Source: Rhipicephalus microplus (Eukaryota > Arthropoda > Arachnida > Ixodida > Ixodidae). From it: DNA of 64,000 bases. Of the stretch, positions 45,027 to 55,830 are shown piece after piece. The translations under genes were made by a program, and so were the position numbers. The first letter of the stretch is position 1, and each line of letters starts with the position of its first letter. Under the pieces are notes generated by a model. It was given only the letters and a program-made list of their open reading frames with translations. It made no database searches and was not told the DNA's origin. The stretch spans positions 69,583,456-69,647,455 of the forward strand of contig NC_134709.1 of assembly GCF_043290135.1 (NCBI RefSeq), in the 5' to 3' direction.

Positions 45027-45838
45027 AAAAATCACAGCATGTCCACGGAGTGAAGAATGATAAGAATAATGATAAATGGGACGCAGCGCCGGAGGGTTTC
45101 ATCGCTAAACGGTGAACCATCGGCGAACATCACCCACTACATTATCAAAGACGTGACAAACACTGTCTATATTTATACACGAAATTTTATCACTGGTAAG
45201 TGGTAGCTATATATACGTCACTTTCGCTCCCCTTCATTATAACGGCTTTATGGTCGCTGAAGTGATAAACGGGCGATAGGGCGTAGCGGGATGTTTGCGA
45301 GGACGAAGTAATGCAAAGTTTGCAAAGGTGAAACTATAGGTGGTCACGTAGAAACAAGGGATGGACACAGTGCAAAAACCTGTGATCTTTAACGCGCACC
45401 TGGATACAAGTACATGACCATCTTGCATCTTGTATTGGATATATTTATCAACAGTTTTGGCTTTATGGTCACTGAAGTGGTGTATCGGTGATGGGATGTA
45501 GTGGGAAGTTTGCAGGGTGGTTACATACACCAACGGAGGAAGGACAGACCCACACCTTAAGGAGCTTCACCCCTGCCCGCCGCGGTGATCGAGTGGCTAA
45601 GGCACTCGCCTGTTGACCCACAAGTCGCGGGATCGAATGCCGGCTGCGGCGGCTGCATTTCCGATGGAGGCGGAAATTTTGTAGGCTGGTGTGCTCAGAC
45701 TCGGGTGCACGTTAAAGAACCTCTGGTGGTCGAAATTTCCGGAGCCCTCTACTATGGCGTCTTTCATAATCATATAGTGGTTTAGGGACGTAAAATCCCA
45801 CATATCAATAAATCAAGCAGGAGCTTCGCCCCTAAAAG
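45027..45838 (+). mobile_element. Microsatellite-bearing dispersed repeat, copy E, with SINE insertion and internal duplication
   Basis: Head ATCACAGCATGTCCACGGAG near 45037; end AGGAGCTTCGCCCCTAAAAG at 45819-45838. The body lacks the tetranucleotide array and instead carries a segment (GGCTTTATGGTCGCTGAAGT) twice, at 45244 and 45459. A SINE interrupts its end. Confidence 0.6.
45575..45818 (+). mobile_element. Ruka-like SINE, full length, with target duplication
   Basis: tRNA-like head GCCCGCCGCGGTGATCGAGT (A box TGGCTAAGGCACTCG, B box GGGATCGAATGCC), the conserved body, and a tail ending in CAATAAATCAAG. AGGAGCTTCACCCCT at 45560-45574 and AGGAGCTTCGCCCCT at 45819-45833 form a 15-bp target duplication with one difference, which places the insertion inside the end of copy E. 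Confidence 0.92.
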
Positions 45839-46189
45839 GTTATGTATATCTGTATAACTGCGTGGTCACGTCTTTGCATGACTTTAAAAGAATTTGGGCA
45901 GATATAGAGAAAGCTATATTTTAAAAAAAGTCAGTCAATTATGTCAAGCATGGCCCGTCGTCACTAGCCGCGGGCCTGAATCTGTTAGAAAAGCAGCCTT
46001 GACTGATTGTGTCGCTCTGGACGCTCGGGTCTGGGCTGCAGAGGAGAGCCTCCCAGGATCCTACAGCTTATTAACAGGTTTGTGCTTATTTTCTCCGAGC
46101 AAGCTCCTCAAACAACATTCAATTTGTGGATATGGCATGATTTTATTCCTCCTCGCCATGACCGAATATAGAGGTTAAAATACTTCGCA
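45839..46189. other. Spacer
   Basis: A 94-codon frame here has no recognisable domain. Confidence 0.35.
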
Positions 46190-46755
46190 GCAAGTGTGTT
46201 TAAAAAAAGTGAGCATCGATTGAGAGTGCGAGATACTCTGCTATGGGAGAGCAGAAAGCCGTCGCGTGGGCCTCCCTTGATGAGGCCCTGTGATTAGAAA
46301 AAGTGGGCAACGATTAAGAGTACTAAGTAATCTACTATGTGTAAGCAGACAGCCTTCTCACACCACTCACGTGTGTTAAGAAAAAGTTGTTAACAATATA
46401 GACCACGAGGTGCGCTACCATGGGAGAGCATAAAGCCATCCCGTGGGCCTCACAATCGAGTAAGGCCGTGGGGTCGAAACTTTCGCCTTGAAGTTACGTC
46501 TCACTCCATGCGTTAAAAAAAACCTGTTGAACGATTTAGAGCACATGATACTCTGCTATGGGAGTACTTAACGCCATCCCTTCCAAGAAATATGTGTGTT
46601 CAGAAAAAGTGGTTAATGATTTAGAGTACTAGGTACTCTACTAAGGGAAAGCATAAAGCCGTCCCGTAAGCATACCCTAGCAAAGTAGATGTTTTTTGTG
46701 TGTTCAGAAAAAGTGGGTGTAACGATTTAGAGTACTAGGTACTTTACGTTTCCAT
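46190..46755 (+). repeat. Degenerate satellite cluster, unit about 85-130 bp
   Basis: At least five units with the order GTGTGTTCAGAAAAAGTGG, TAACGATTTAGAGTAC, TAGGTACTCTACTATGGGAG and CATAAAGCCGTCCCGTGGGC. Units vary in length because the inter-unit spacer differs. Isolated monomers are at 36796 and 47335. Confidence 0.8.
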
Positions 46756-47330
46756 GGCTGAAGAAGCAAAAATCGGTTATGAAACGGGAATGTCCTGGTT
46801 TAAGAGAATTTTATTGGCGGATATATCTTACATAGCTTATGTGCCCACAGAAAAATGGACAATGGTGATCAATGCGTATGTACAATGCAAGCTGTTATAT
46901 ACAGCGAAAACAACTTATTGGCGTATGCAGTGATGTACAATGCAAAAATTGTACAACAAAGACAGGGCATTTATGACCATCCAAATTACTACACTTAAAT
47001 AAACAGTGAGGCTATATGAACAATAAGGGCGGAGGTGTCATTCACAGTGTAGGGTGATGTTTTTGCATTCGCCAGTGAGGACAGTTTGCTCTCGCGCTCA
47101 AGAACAATATAACACAAAAAAGACATGTTTCTAAAGAGAAAAGGAAAATACACACTGTAATGTCACAGTGGTACAAGCTCTAGCCCACCTCTTCATTAGG
47201 AGACGAAAGGCATTGATACTCTGTTGTTCTTTACAATGATTTTTTTACAATAATCTTTACAGTCTCAGCATGAATATTTCTGCACTGAGATGCATAAGTG
47301 TTACGTTTCTTAGCCGAAGCAAAAGAGTGG
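46756..47330. other. Spacer
   Basis: Nothing recognised. Confidence 0.4.
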
Positions 47331-47410
47331 GGTTAGAAAAAGGGGGTAACGACTTTGAGCACAAAGTACTCTACTATGGGAGAGCATAGAGCCATCCCGT
47401 GCGCCGCATG
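47331..47410 (+). repeat. Isolated satellite monomer
   Basis: TTAGAAAAAGGGGGTAACGA, CACAAAGTACTCTACTATGG and GAGCCATCCCGTGCG match the 46.2-kb cluster unit. Confidence 0.7.
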
Positions 47411-48044
47411 ATTAGCAGCGTTATATTATTTGAGCTCTAACGGGGATGTCAAAAGAGTCATTGGCAGAAGAGGTAATTCAAATATTGAAGCCGCCGTAAC
47501 AGATGAAGAGAACGAGGCCGTCATCATCAGAAACCTCCGTTTGAGCTCAGTGTGCTTGCGAAATACATACCTAATATCTTGTAAAATTCTACGCATATAC
47601 TTATAGGATGATGTGGAAAACTACGTAAATTATAGAAAGAGTATGTTCTTTATTTTTCGATGTTACTCGATAAGTGCAAAATGCGGATTACTGCAACGTA
47701 ATCGATAAAGTTGGAAGTGGCTTGTGTCGGTTAAGCTTTCGCATATGACTGCGTTTTGTGTAATGCGTAGCATGTTTGAAGGTCAGCTGACACCAAAATG
47801 CGAAGCGTCTTATAGTCGACCTCAATCCGGTTTGTGGTGTGACCACCCTTACAGTGAATGTGCAATCTACTCCTTTCTCTTTTACGATCCTTGCCATCGG
47901 TCGCCTTGCAATTCAGACGCAAGCGGCGTGTAAGCCTACGCTCTCTTTGCCTCTCTTTTTACTAGGCATCCCTCCCCACAAGATTAGAATGCTTTCACAA
48001 CAAACCTGTGCAGGGCGAGGCCTCGCCTGAATGGCATATGCACT
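47411..48044. other. Spacer
   Basis: Nothing recognised. Confidence 0.4.
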
Positions 48045-49062
48045 ATTTTATTATAGGGGCGCCGCTCTTTATAGCGGCACCCGTTCGTCCCTAGTAGACA
48101 TTGTAGTGTGTAACAAGTATAACATTTTGACCTCCAAGGTGGTGCCGGGTAAAGATCTCTTCTGTGCATTGTTGAACAATAAAAGGTAGTGCTCAATGTA
48201 CATGCCAGTGGCTGCTAAGGGGGAATAAGAGACAGGAGCATTCGGCTTTTAGTTAACGCGCACGCTGCGATCCCCATTAGCAGCCATTGGCATGTACATA
48301 GAGCACTATCTGATAAGAAAGGGTTGCAACGTTATACTCGCTTGGTGTAACGTCCTTAGTTTTAGACAGGTTTAGCGAGCGTTGAGCCGCAGTGCTATAA
48401 ATACAATGAACTGGTATATACCACGAACTCGAGGTGGTTAAAGGTGGGAAGGAGATACGAAGCGCAAGCCATAAGAAAGTAAAAGCCGAATTCTCCTGTC
48501 TCTCATTTCCCATTAGCAGCCATTGGCATGTACATTGAGCATTATCTGACAGGAAAAGGTTGCTACATTATACTCGCTGGGCGTCACCTCCTTGGTTTTG
48601 GAAAGGTTTAGCGAGCGTTGGGCCGCAGTGCCATGAATACAGTGAACTAGTATATCCCGTGAACTCGAGGTGGTTAAAGGTAGGAAGTAGACCCGAAGCT
48701 CAAGCCGTAAGGAAGTGTGCGTGTGCCACCTCTCGTTAAGTCCTCGGAATGTCCGCTGCATGGTGGTGCTTCTGTATGGGGAATATATGATAAAAAGATT
48801 CGAGATGGTGGTACTTGGAGTGTTGAATAGATGGACGAACAGTCACATAGACAGATGCATAGATGGACGCATAAACGGACGCAGGGGCGGATGCATGGAC
48901 GAACGTTGGGACGAACGCACGAACAGACGCACGCACGGATGGGCGGATGGACGGTCACACAAACGGACGCATGGACGAACGGCAGCAAGAACAAAGGGAC
49001 GGACGAATGCTTCGCCCCACTCTCCATCGTTCACTCCGTGGATATGCTGCCTTTTTTCCCTC
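48045..49062 (-). mobile_element. Microsatellite-bearing dispersed repeat, copy D, internally rearranged
   Basis: Minus orientation: a variant end TTATTATAGGGGCGCCGCTC at the left and the head GTGGATATGCTGCC at the right, with the GGAC/GACGCA array at 48830-49015. The body is present twice as a 236-bp tandem duplication (ATTAGCAGCCATTGGCATGT at 48276 and 48512). A further copy of the same motif at 48190-48220 is in the opposite orientation. Confidence 0.75.
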
Positions 49063-49089
49063 TTTGAGTAGCGGCGTGGTGGTCACCTG

Positions 49090-49283
49090 TTTCATTTCCT
49101 TATTAATTGCGAAGCATTTCTTAGCGAACTTCGGTGACTTTGAGCGTATCCATCCATCCATCCATCCATCCATCCATCCATCCATCCATCCATCCATCCA
49201 TCCGTCCGTCCGTCCGTCCGTCCGTCCGTCCGTCCGTCCGTCCGTCCGTCCGTCCGTCCGTCCGTCCGTCCGTCCGTCCGTCC

Positions 49284-49328
<45 letters not shown>

Positions 49329-50720
49329 GCCACCAACAACTTTTAGCTCTCCTGGCTGGTTCGATAATGGTATCAATACCAAATAGGTATGGCATAACAT
49401 GATTGTATGAAGAAGATGCTTGATTAGTCATAACATGAAAATCATGACATGTATGTCATGAATGTCATGATTTACATTTCAAGGTCCTGCAGCTCTTGCA
49501 GTGGTTTCGTTCACGTGAGATGTTGCAAAACTGGTATGGTATGACATGATTGCATGGCAAACAGGCGACTGACCCTAACATGAAAATCATGACATGCGTG
49601 TCATGTAACATCAGGATTACATGCCACGCTCATGATGCGCTCGTGACCGTTTAGCTAGCGTCAATTATATCTAATTTGGTATTACGGTACGTGAATGAAT
49701 GACGAAGGTATGTGACTGGTGCAAACATGATAATCATGAAATGCGTGTCTTGTAACAACATGACTACATGCTACGCTCATGATGCACTCACGGCCGTTTC
49801 GTTAGCTTCACATGTAAGAAACTCGGTACTACGCGACGCGAACGGACAACGTAGGTAAATGACGCATCCAAACATGACAATCACGACGTGCGTGTAAAGT
49901 AACACCATGGCTACATGCCACACTCATGATGCGCTCCTGGCCATTTTGCTAGCTTCACATATGACAAACTTGGTATTACGTGACGCCAATGGAAGACGAA
50001 GCTATGCGACTGGTGCAAACATAATAATCATGAGATGCGTGTCACGTGAGAACATGACTCCATACATTTCGACAATACATTTCGACATGACGTGGTGCGC
50101 GTGCTCGCCGGCGTTCATTTCGTCGCGTCACGCCTGCGTTATCGCCAGGCGCTGACAAGCCGCGCCGATGGACGCTGGTCGCGCCTGGCATCAGACTATG
50201 AAGGGATCGCGTTTCGCTAACGCAGTGTCACCGCATGTGCCCAGCGCGCGCATGCGTCAACGCTACATAGGAGTTTATTGAGCCCTCATGATGCACTTGC
50301 GGCTGTTTTGCTAGCTCCACATATACCAAATTTTGTGTTACGGGACGTGAATAGATGACGAAGGTAACGACACATCCAAACATGATAAACGTAACACAGA
50401 AGTCATGCGCGGCATCATTTACCTCCACCTCATAACGTTGGGCTAATTTTAAAATGACATATCAACCTTCCTCATTCGTGCTTCGCATATCATTGATTCC
50501 CACTGTACGTGGAATCTGTCAACTTTTTCATCCACTCTATCTCTCTGTCGGTTTGGTGGCGCAAGCGCCGTTCAATCGCGGCGTGCGTGTGGTGCGTGCG
50601 GCGTGTTTCGTCTGCTCAAGTTGCCTTGCCTTGTGTCAGACATGCATTGTCTTGTGTCCGGAGGTGCGATGCAACGACGCACGAGTCTTCTGATAAACAC
50701 AATGTGATAGAAAAGTGCCT
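49090..50720 (+). repeat. CATG-rich dispersed repeat, copy 2
   Basis: Starts GCGAAGCATTTCTTAGCGAA and CTTTGAGCGTATCC, then a compound array (49149-49327), then degenerate units carrying AACATGAAAATCATGACATG and GCTCATGATGCGCTCGTG. A GC-rich inner block (50085-50260) follows, then GCTTCGCATATCATTGATTC and GGAATCTGTCAAC. Landmarks match copy 1 on the opposite strand in mirrored order. Some sequence past 50720 (a GAAGACGGCTACTCCCACG end) may also belong. Confidence 0.8.
49149..49327 (+). repeat. Compound TCCA - TCCG - TCTG array
   Basis: Three homogeneous blocks follow one another: ATCC (about 13 units), GTCC (about 20 units), CTGT (about 12 units). Each differs from the next by a single base, indicating stepwise replacement and expansion. 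Confidence 0.97.
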
Positions 50721-51402
50721 TCAATGGTTACATCATCATGAAGACGGCTACTCCCACGTTTACCTGGAGTCAGATGATCAGCCTAAACAGCTTAAGCGGA
50801 CACCAAAGAGCAGCATTGACTTGGTTTATATTTACAAACTGCACTCTTAAAATTGTAATGCCTTATGTTTCACTGTCATGAGTTCACTGTTAGCGGAGAA
50901 AATCAACCTTGAAATCTCATGTCTTAAATATTTCACGCCAAATCTTGGTGCGTGACGTATAAAGTTTAAAAATGTATATTAGGTATTTTTGGGACATATG
51001 CCTAATGAAATTTTTCGAACTATCGCATTATAGACAGTTTCCGAACGTCCTATGTCACGGTGTTTGTTCCGGCAATTTCGAGGTGGTGTCGGCACCCTCA
51101 TCTTCTTTTACCGAATTCGCTCGCTTAATGTTTGCGTCGTGTTTCGTCGTTTTTGTGTCGTATTTGCGTCGTTTTTTTATTTGCGTCGTGGTTTCGAAGG
51201 CTGAATCACATTTGCATGACTGAAATAGAAAGGCAAGATAAGACGACTCCATTAAATTAACTCCAGTGCTCGCTGGTGCACGTGTTAACACATCGACCAG
51301 CGTAGCCGACGTGGACGAAAAAAAAAGAGATGGAGAAATTTGTGTTTACCTGCAACACAACAACTGACAAAACAACTGATAGACCCTGATCGAATTTTCG
51401 TT
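50721..51402. other. Spacer
   Basis: Repeat end sequence to about 50850, then nothing recognised. Confidence 0.4.
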
Positions 51403-51672
51403 GGGTTACAACAGACTAATGACGATATGTGGGGTTCAACGTCCCAAAACCACCATATGATAATGAAAGACGCCGTTGTGGAGGGCTACGGAAATTTTGA
51501 CCACCTGGGGTTCTTTAACGTGCGCCCAAATCTGAGCACACGCGCCTACAGCATTTTCGCCTCCATCGGAAATGCAGCCGCCGCAGGCGGGTTACAAACC
51601 CGTGACCTGTGGGTCAGCAGCCGAGTACCTTAGCCACTAGACCACCGTGGCGGGGCGGGTTACAGCAGACTA
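51403..51672 (-). mobile_element. Ruka-like SINE, full length, with target duplication
   Basis: Minus strand, 51419-51656. GGGTTACAACAGACTA at 51403-51418 and GGGTTACAGCAGACTA at 51657-51672 form a 16-bp target duplication with one difference. The tRNA-like head is at the right end (GCCACTAGACCACCGTGG on plus). Confidence 0.92.
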
Positions 51673-51890
51673 GAGAACTAATAATATCTGGAATTCCAGT
51701 GTCTCAAATCATACTTGAGGGCTCCGGACCATCTTGTGTTCTTTCACGTGCACCAACATCGCACAGTATACGAGCTTCTACAATATCGCCTCCACCGAAA
51801 TGTGACTGCCACGACAGGGATCGAACCCATGACCTTTGGGCCAGCGGCTGAGCACCGTTGCCACTGTTGCACCGCAGTAGACCTCACTGC
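51673..51890 (-). mobile_element. Ruka-like SINE variant, adjacent copy
   Basis: Immediately follows the right target duplication of the previous SINE. Body motifs are diverged (GGGCTCCGGACCATCTTGTG, CGTGCACCAACATCG) and the head reads CAGGGATCGAACCCATGACC on plus. Belongs with the variant at 2402. The younger SINE evidently inserted at its 3' tail. Confidence 0.85.
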
Positions 51891-52929
51891 CGACCCTTGT
51901 GATCTTTTGTGCACAAGGAAACAAATGCGACTTATCGCATTTGTGGTGCACACACCCCTCCCCCCACTTCATTATAGGCGGGTGAAGTACGTCGGTATTT
52001 ATCTTTCTTTGCCATGTGAACCAATTTTCGCAAACCAATGCACCAATATGCAGGATCCCGGCCCCTTTGATGCGATTGGTTTTCAGGACGCTGAAAACTA
52101 CTACTCATCTCGTGTGAGCAAGTTTTCTTTTTTTTCCGATGCCATGCGTAGCATGACATCACATTTCCTCAATTAACAATATTTGAATAATGCACCAACG
52201 CAAGATTAAAACTCCGCTTTCAGTGAACCCACTGTGAAACTTTGAAGCATGTACCAAGAAAGTGCGAATTATCAGAGCAAAGAAGCTCACAAATGAATTC
52301 TAGTCCCGTCCCTTTCTGTTTAAACGTGTTTAGAATGTGCTCACTTCTTTTTAAAGCACGTTACTTGTGAAATGAAATTATATGTGTACTTGATTACTGT
52401 AAAACTTCTCTGCAGTTTGGCTACACCCCATCACGGACAATTATTTATTTTTCAACTTAGTAAGAAGTAATCATTGAGTAATTATGAATTCAATGTTTCA
52501 GCTTCCATTGCTCAAGATGGCACGTTTTGAGTGCATGTATTAACACGTCATCATTTATGATTCGCATGCCGCTTATCTGCTACATCCTCTATACGTCCGC
52601 TTGGTTATAGTGACACTGACTGCATCATTCCTTTCGTATTTCATGCGTAGATATACATGCAGGTATGTTCCGACATGTATAGTATTTTGGATGCAATAAA
52701 AGTCAACATGTGGGGATGCCTTTCCATTTGGTGCTCCCCTGGCGCCAAGCAGCGGCGGGCGACGGAAAACAGCCAGCGTGCTTGACAGGTTTCGACGTAC
52801 ACACTTCTCCCATAGTGCTTCGCGCACCCGCAGGGGGCTCTGGGATTGCTGAAAAAAGGTTTACTAGCTTGCATGCACGCATATAATTGTGATTGAAACC
52901 AAAAATTAACAGTTAAGTTCCACTAACGT
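51891..52929. other. Spacer
   Basis: Nothing recognised; short frames only. Confidence 0.4.
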
Positions 52930-53430
52930 TTATCAGAGAGAGAAATACTATAAGATAGGTCGGGAGGTGAACTAGACTAAGTCCAGTTTGCAACCCTGCA
53001 CGGGGGGGGGGGGGGAGGGGAATGAGGAAGTAAAGGAAAGAGAGGAAGAGGAGGAGATACACATTCTAAGTATCACACACACGGCACGCACAGTACAGGT
53101 TTCGCAGGTGGTCGCATAGCGCTGTTGCCCTCAAGAATTGTATAAAGGCTCGTGTGGCTTTCTGGGCTGATGTACTTGAAGGCCACGAACCCAAGAAATT
53201 CTCCACAGTAAAGGGTTGATACTCCCATATCAATAAGGCAGACTGGAGAGTCCGGCGATCTTCTTGAAATCTCTACAAAAGCACGAACAGGGTCGAAGGT
53301 TCCTACGCATTGAGAGTTATCACAGTTGGGTGAGTCAGCCATACTAACGCGATAAGTGAATGAATTGGTAAATGCAAGACCAACCGACAACCGACACAGT
53401 ATTTTAGCGCCCCGTGCCGTCATTTATCAC
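52930..53430 (-). pseudogene. LINE C-terminus and 3' tail
   Basis: Minus strand reads ILCRLSVGLAFTNSFTYRVS and MADSPNCDNSQCVG, the C-terminal zinc-knuckle region of an RNase H-bearing tick LINE. It then runs through non-coding sequence into a G/C-run (53003-53018) and the AGGTGAACTAGACTAAGTCC tail block shared with 30516 and 26391. It is heavily 5'-truncated. Confidence 0.65.
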
Positions 53431-53809
53431 GATTTCTGAAGTTCGGGTCATGTCCTGGTAACTCTACTCAAATCGAAACGAAATCGGTGCTAGGAAAACT
53501 GTGAACACATAATCAGAACAATAATAACTGCATCTTCAAAAATGTAATATCGTATCTCTGCTGTTGCACTATCAGAAACTGAAGAAAACATCGTTCTGTC
53601 AGCTTCAGTGCCTAATTGAAATTACTACTGTGTTTTTGAATGCTAAATGAAAGCGCCTATAGCGACATATTAAGGAGCAATCGATAAATCCTTACATTTA
53701 GGTGACTTTTTCTGCCCTTTGATGTCTGAACAGCATACCTCTTGTTGACGGCAGCCAAGGACCTTTCAAAATGCGCAAGTTCATCGTCTTAATTAGGGTA
53801 GCTGTGGGA
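53431..53809. other. Spacer
   Basis: Nothing recognised. Confidence 0.4.
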
Positions 53810-53990
53810 GTAGCCGTCTTTATGATGGTGTAATCATTAGAGGTACTTTTCGGTTACATTCTGTCGGTCAGAAAGCTCGTGCATCGTTGCAACGCAGCGG
53901 CGGCCACAAGCGAAGCAAGGCAACACACGCTGCATGCACGGCGCAAACTGAGCAGACAAATCACGCCGCATGCACGCCATGAACGAACGT
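53810..53990 (-). repeat. Terminal fragment of the CATG-rich repeat or its flanking element
   Basis: GTGGGAGTAGCCGTCTTTAT and GCCTTGC/GGCAACAC-type sequence match the reverse complement of 50570-50760. Confidence 0.5.
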
Positions 53991-54200
53991 CGCTTGCACC
54001 ATCAAACCGAGAGAAAAGGTGAAACAAAAAGAAAGAAAACGAAAAGGGTGACCATCACAGCACAGATGACAGAGGAAAATAAATCACAGCATATCCATGA
54101 TGGGAAGGATGGTGAAAGGGGCGAAGCGTCCTTGCGTCCGTCCGTGCGTCTGTCTGTCTCTATGTCAGTCCATACGTCCATACACCCATACGTTCGGCCA

Positions 54201-54202
<2 letters not shown>

Positions 54203-54277
<75 letters not shown>
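54203..54277 (+). repeat. CTGT tetranucleotide array
   Basis: About 18 units with one GTTTG interruption near 54231, inside copy F. Confidence 0.95.
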
Positions 54278-54423
54278 ACGTACATCCGTCCATCCGACTG
54301 TCTGTCTATCCATCCGCCCGCACTTCCATCTAGCGAACACTCTGAGTACCTCGATCTCGCATCTTTTTATTATATATTCATGATATAAAAGTGCAACGAT
54401 CCAGCGGACATTTCAAGAACTAA

Positions 54424-54815
54424 CTGGGCCTCGGATAATTCTTCAATTGTGTTATGAAGACCAAGCGCCAGCAGCTTGTCGTTTGAAGTATTCCGCGGTA
54501 ATCTCAGGGCTGTCTTGTAGGCCATTTTAATTATTTGGTTTGCTTTTTCCTTCTCTTCCCTGTTCATAATTTGATACGGAAGCGAGTATGTAATGCGACT
54601 GATGACGAGGCTTTTGACCAATTTTAGGGTATCTTGTTTTCTCATGCCTTTATGGTTGTTTGTTATTCGCGAGATCATGCGTGAGATCTGCTGTACTGAT
54701 GTTTTGAGTTGATTTAGTGTGTGCAGACATCTCTGATTAGCTTGAAGCCACATTCCTAGTATGCGTGCGGTATCTTTCTCCGGAATGACATTTCCGTCGA
54801 GCTTGACTTCCTTCT
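54424..54815 (-). pseudogene. Inverted LINE segment: RT thumb region
   Basis: Minus-strand frame with GLEKEVKLDGNVIPEKDT, ARILGMWLQANQ, RITYSLPYQIMNREEKEKAN and KTALRLPRNTSNDKLLALGL, the region between the RT palm and the RNase H of tick I-group LINEs. It is uninterrupted, so the insertion is fairly young. Confidence 0.8.
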
Positions 54816-54829
54816 CCAGACCTCCTCCA

Positions 54830-55830
54830 GGCCTTCTCCAGACCCCAACGGGCAGAGCAGTCCTAACAAAACTAGGGCGCGATACTTTATTACAAACACA
54901 CCAAGAAACTAAAGAAGTACCAAGCGAATTCAGAAAATGGTACACCGTATTGCCAATACCAAGCAACATGGATCCTACTCTGCATGCTGGAAGAAGAAAG
55001 GCAAGGGCTGACTACATAGTCAAAAAGACAAGATTTTTGAACACGGCCAGATTCACTGACGCCGCGCCTTATCAGACCAATGCAAAGAGATATGTGTGTG
55101 TAGCCACCGACCATAGAGAGAAAATTACAGCCTGCACTTCAATAGATCAGGCGTCGACAACACAAGCAGAATAAGTTGCCATAGCACTCGCAATAAAAGA
55201 GGGATGGACGCGAAACGCTCCATTAACAATCATTTCATATTCGCAAAAAGCTTGCAGAAGCTATCTAAAGGGCAAAATTGGAGCACAAGCGCTCCGTATA
55301 TTAGTTGGGACAGAATGGCACCCGACAGTGAAATACGTACAGGCTGTTACTTGGGCACCGGGGCACGAGGGCGTGACAGGGAACCTGCGCGGGGATGAGG
55401 CGGCTCGAGGCTTCACAAATCACCGAGCCACTCAAGCCAATGCAAGTGATGATCCTACACCCCTGGACCCTTGTTTCGCAACAATTTTAAAGTACTATAG
55501 AGAAAATAGGCAGCTGTATCCACGTCCTCACAGCAAGCTCAGCACTGCGGAGGCAACAGCGCTAAGAAAAATAGAGACAAACACTTACATAAATCTGCAC
55601 ACTCTTCACCTGATCGTGAACGGCGTACAGAGATATGTGCCCGTGGTGTGGAGCCACCCCAACACTCTTTCACATCACGTGGGAGTGTGCAGAGCATGAC
55701 GAAAAGCACGACACTACTGGCACGTGGGAGGAATGGGAGGCGCTGCTGTCTAGCCCAGCCCTGGTGGATCAGCTGCGACTGATCCAAAGAGCTGAACGAA
55801 TGGCTCGCGCCAGTGGGGCCCTGGAATAGG
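54830..55830 (+). pseudogene. Direct LINE segment: RNase H and C-terminal zinc knuckle
   Basis: The reading begins GRAVLTKLGRD, then YVCVATDHREKITACTS (RNase H first strand; T-D position altered), VQAVTWAPGHEGVTGNLRGD (W-x-P-G-H-x-G-x-x-G-N-x-x-A/G-D), LRKIETNTYINLHTLH, and in a shifted frame CPWCGATPTLFHITWECAEH (zinc-knuckle Cys/His) and RLIQRAERMARASGALE before TAG. A stop at 55171 and a frameshift near 55630 disable it. Confidence 0.85.

Noticed and set aside
45575..45650. SINE head as a functional tRNA gene (also at 58040 and 31560)
   Set aside because: A and B boxes are present, but the sequence continues into the SINE body and no complete cloverleaf with a proper acceptor stem is seen.
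49121..49431. Long frames on both strands rich in Pro-Ser or Thr-Asp-Gly-Arg
   Set aside because: They arise from the TCCA/TCCG/TCTG array inside the CATG-rich repeat.
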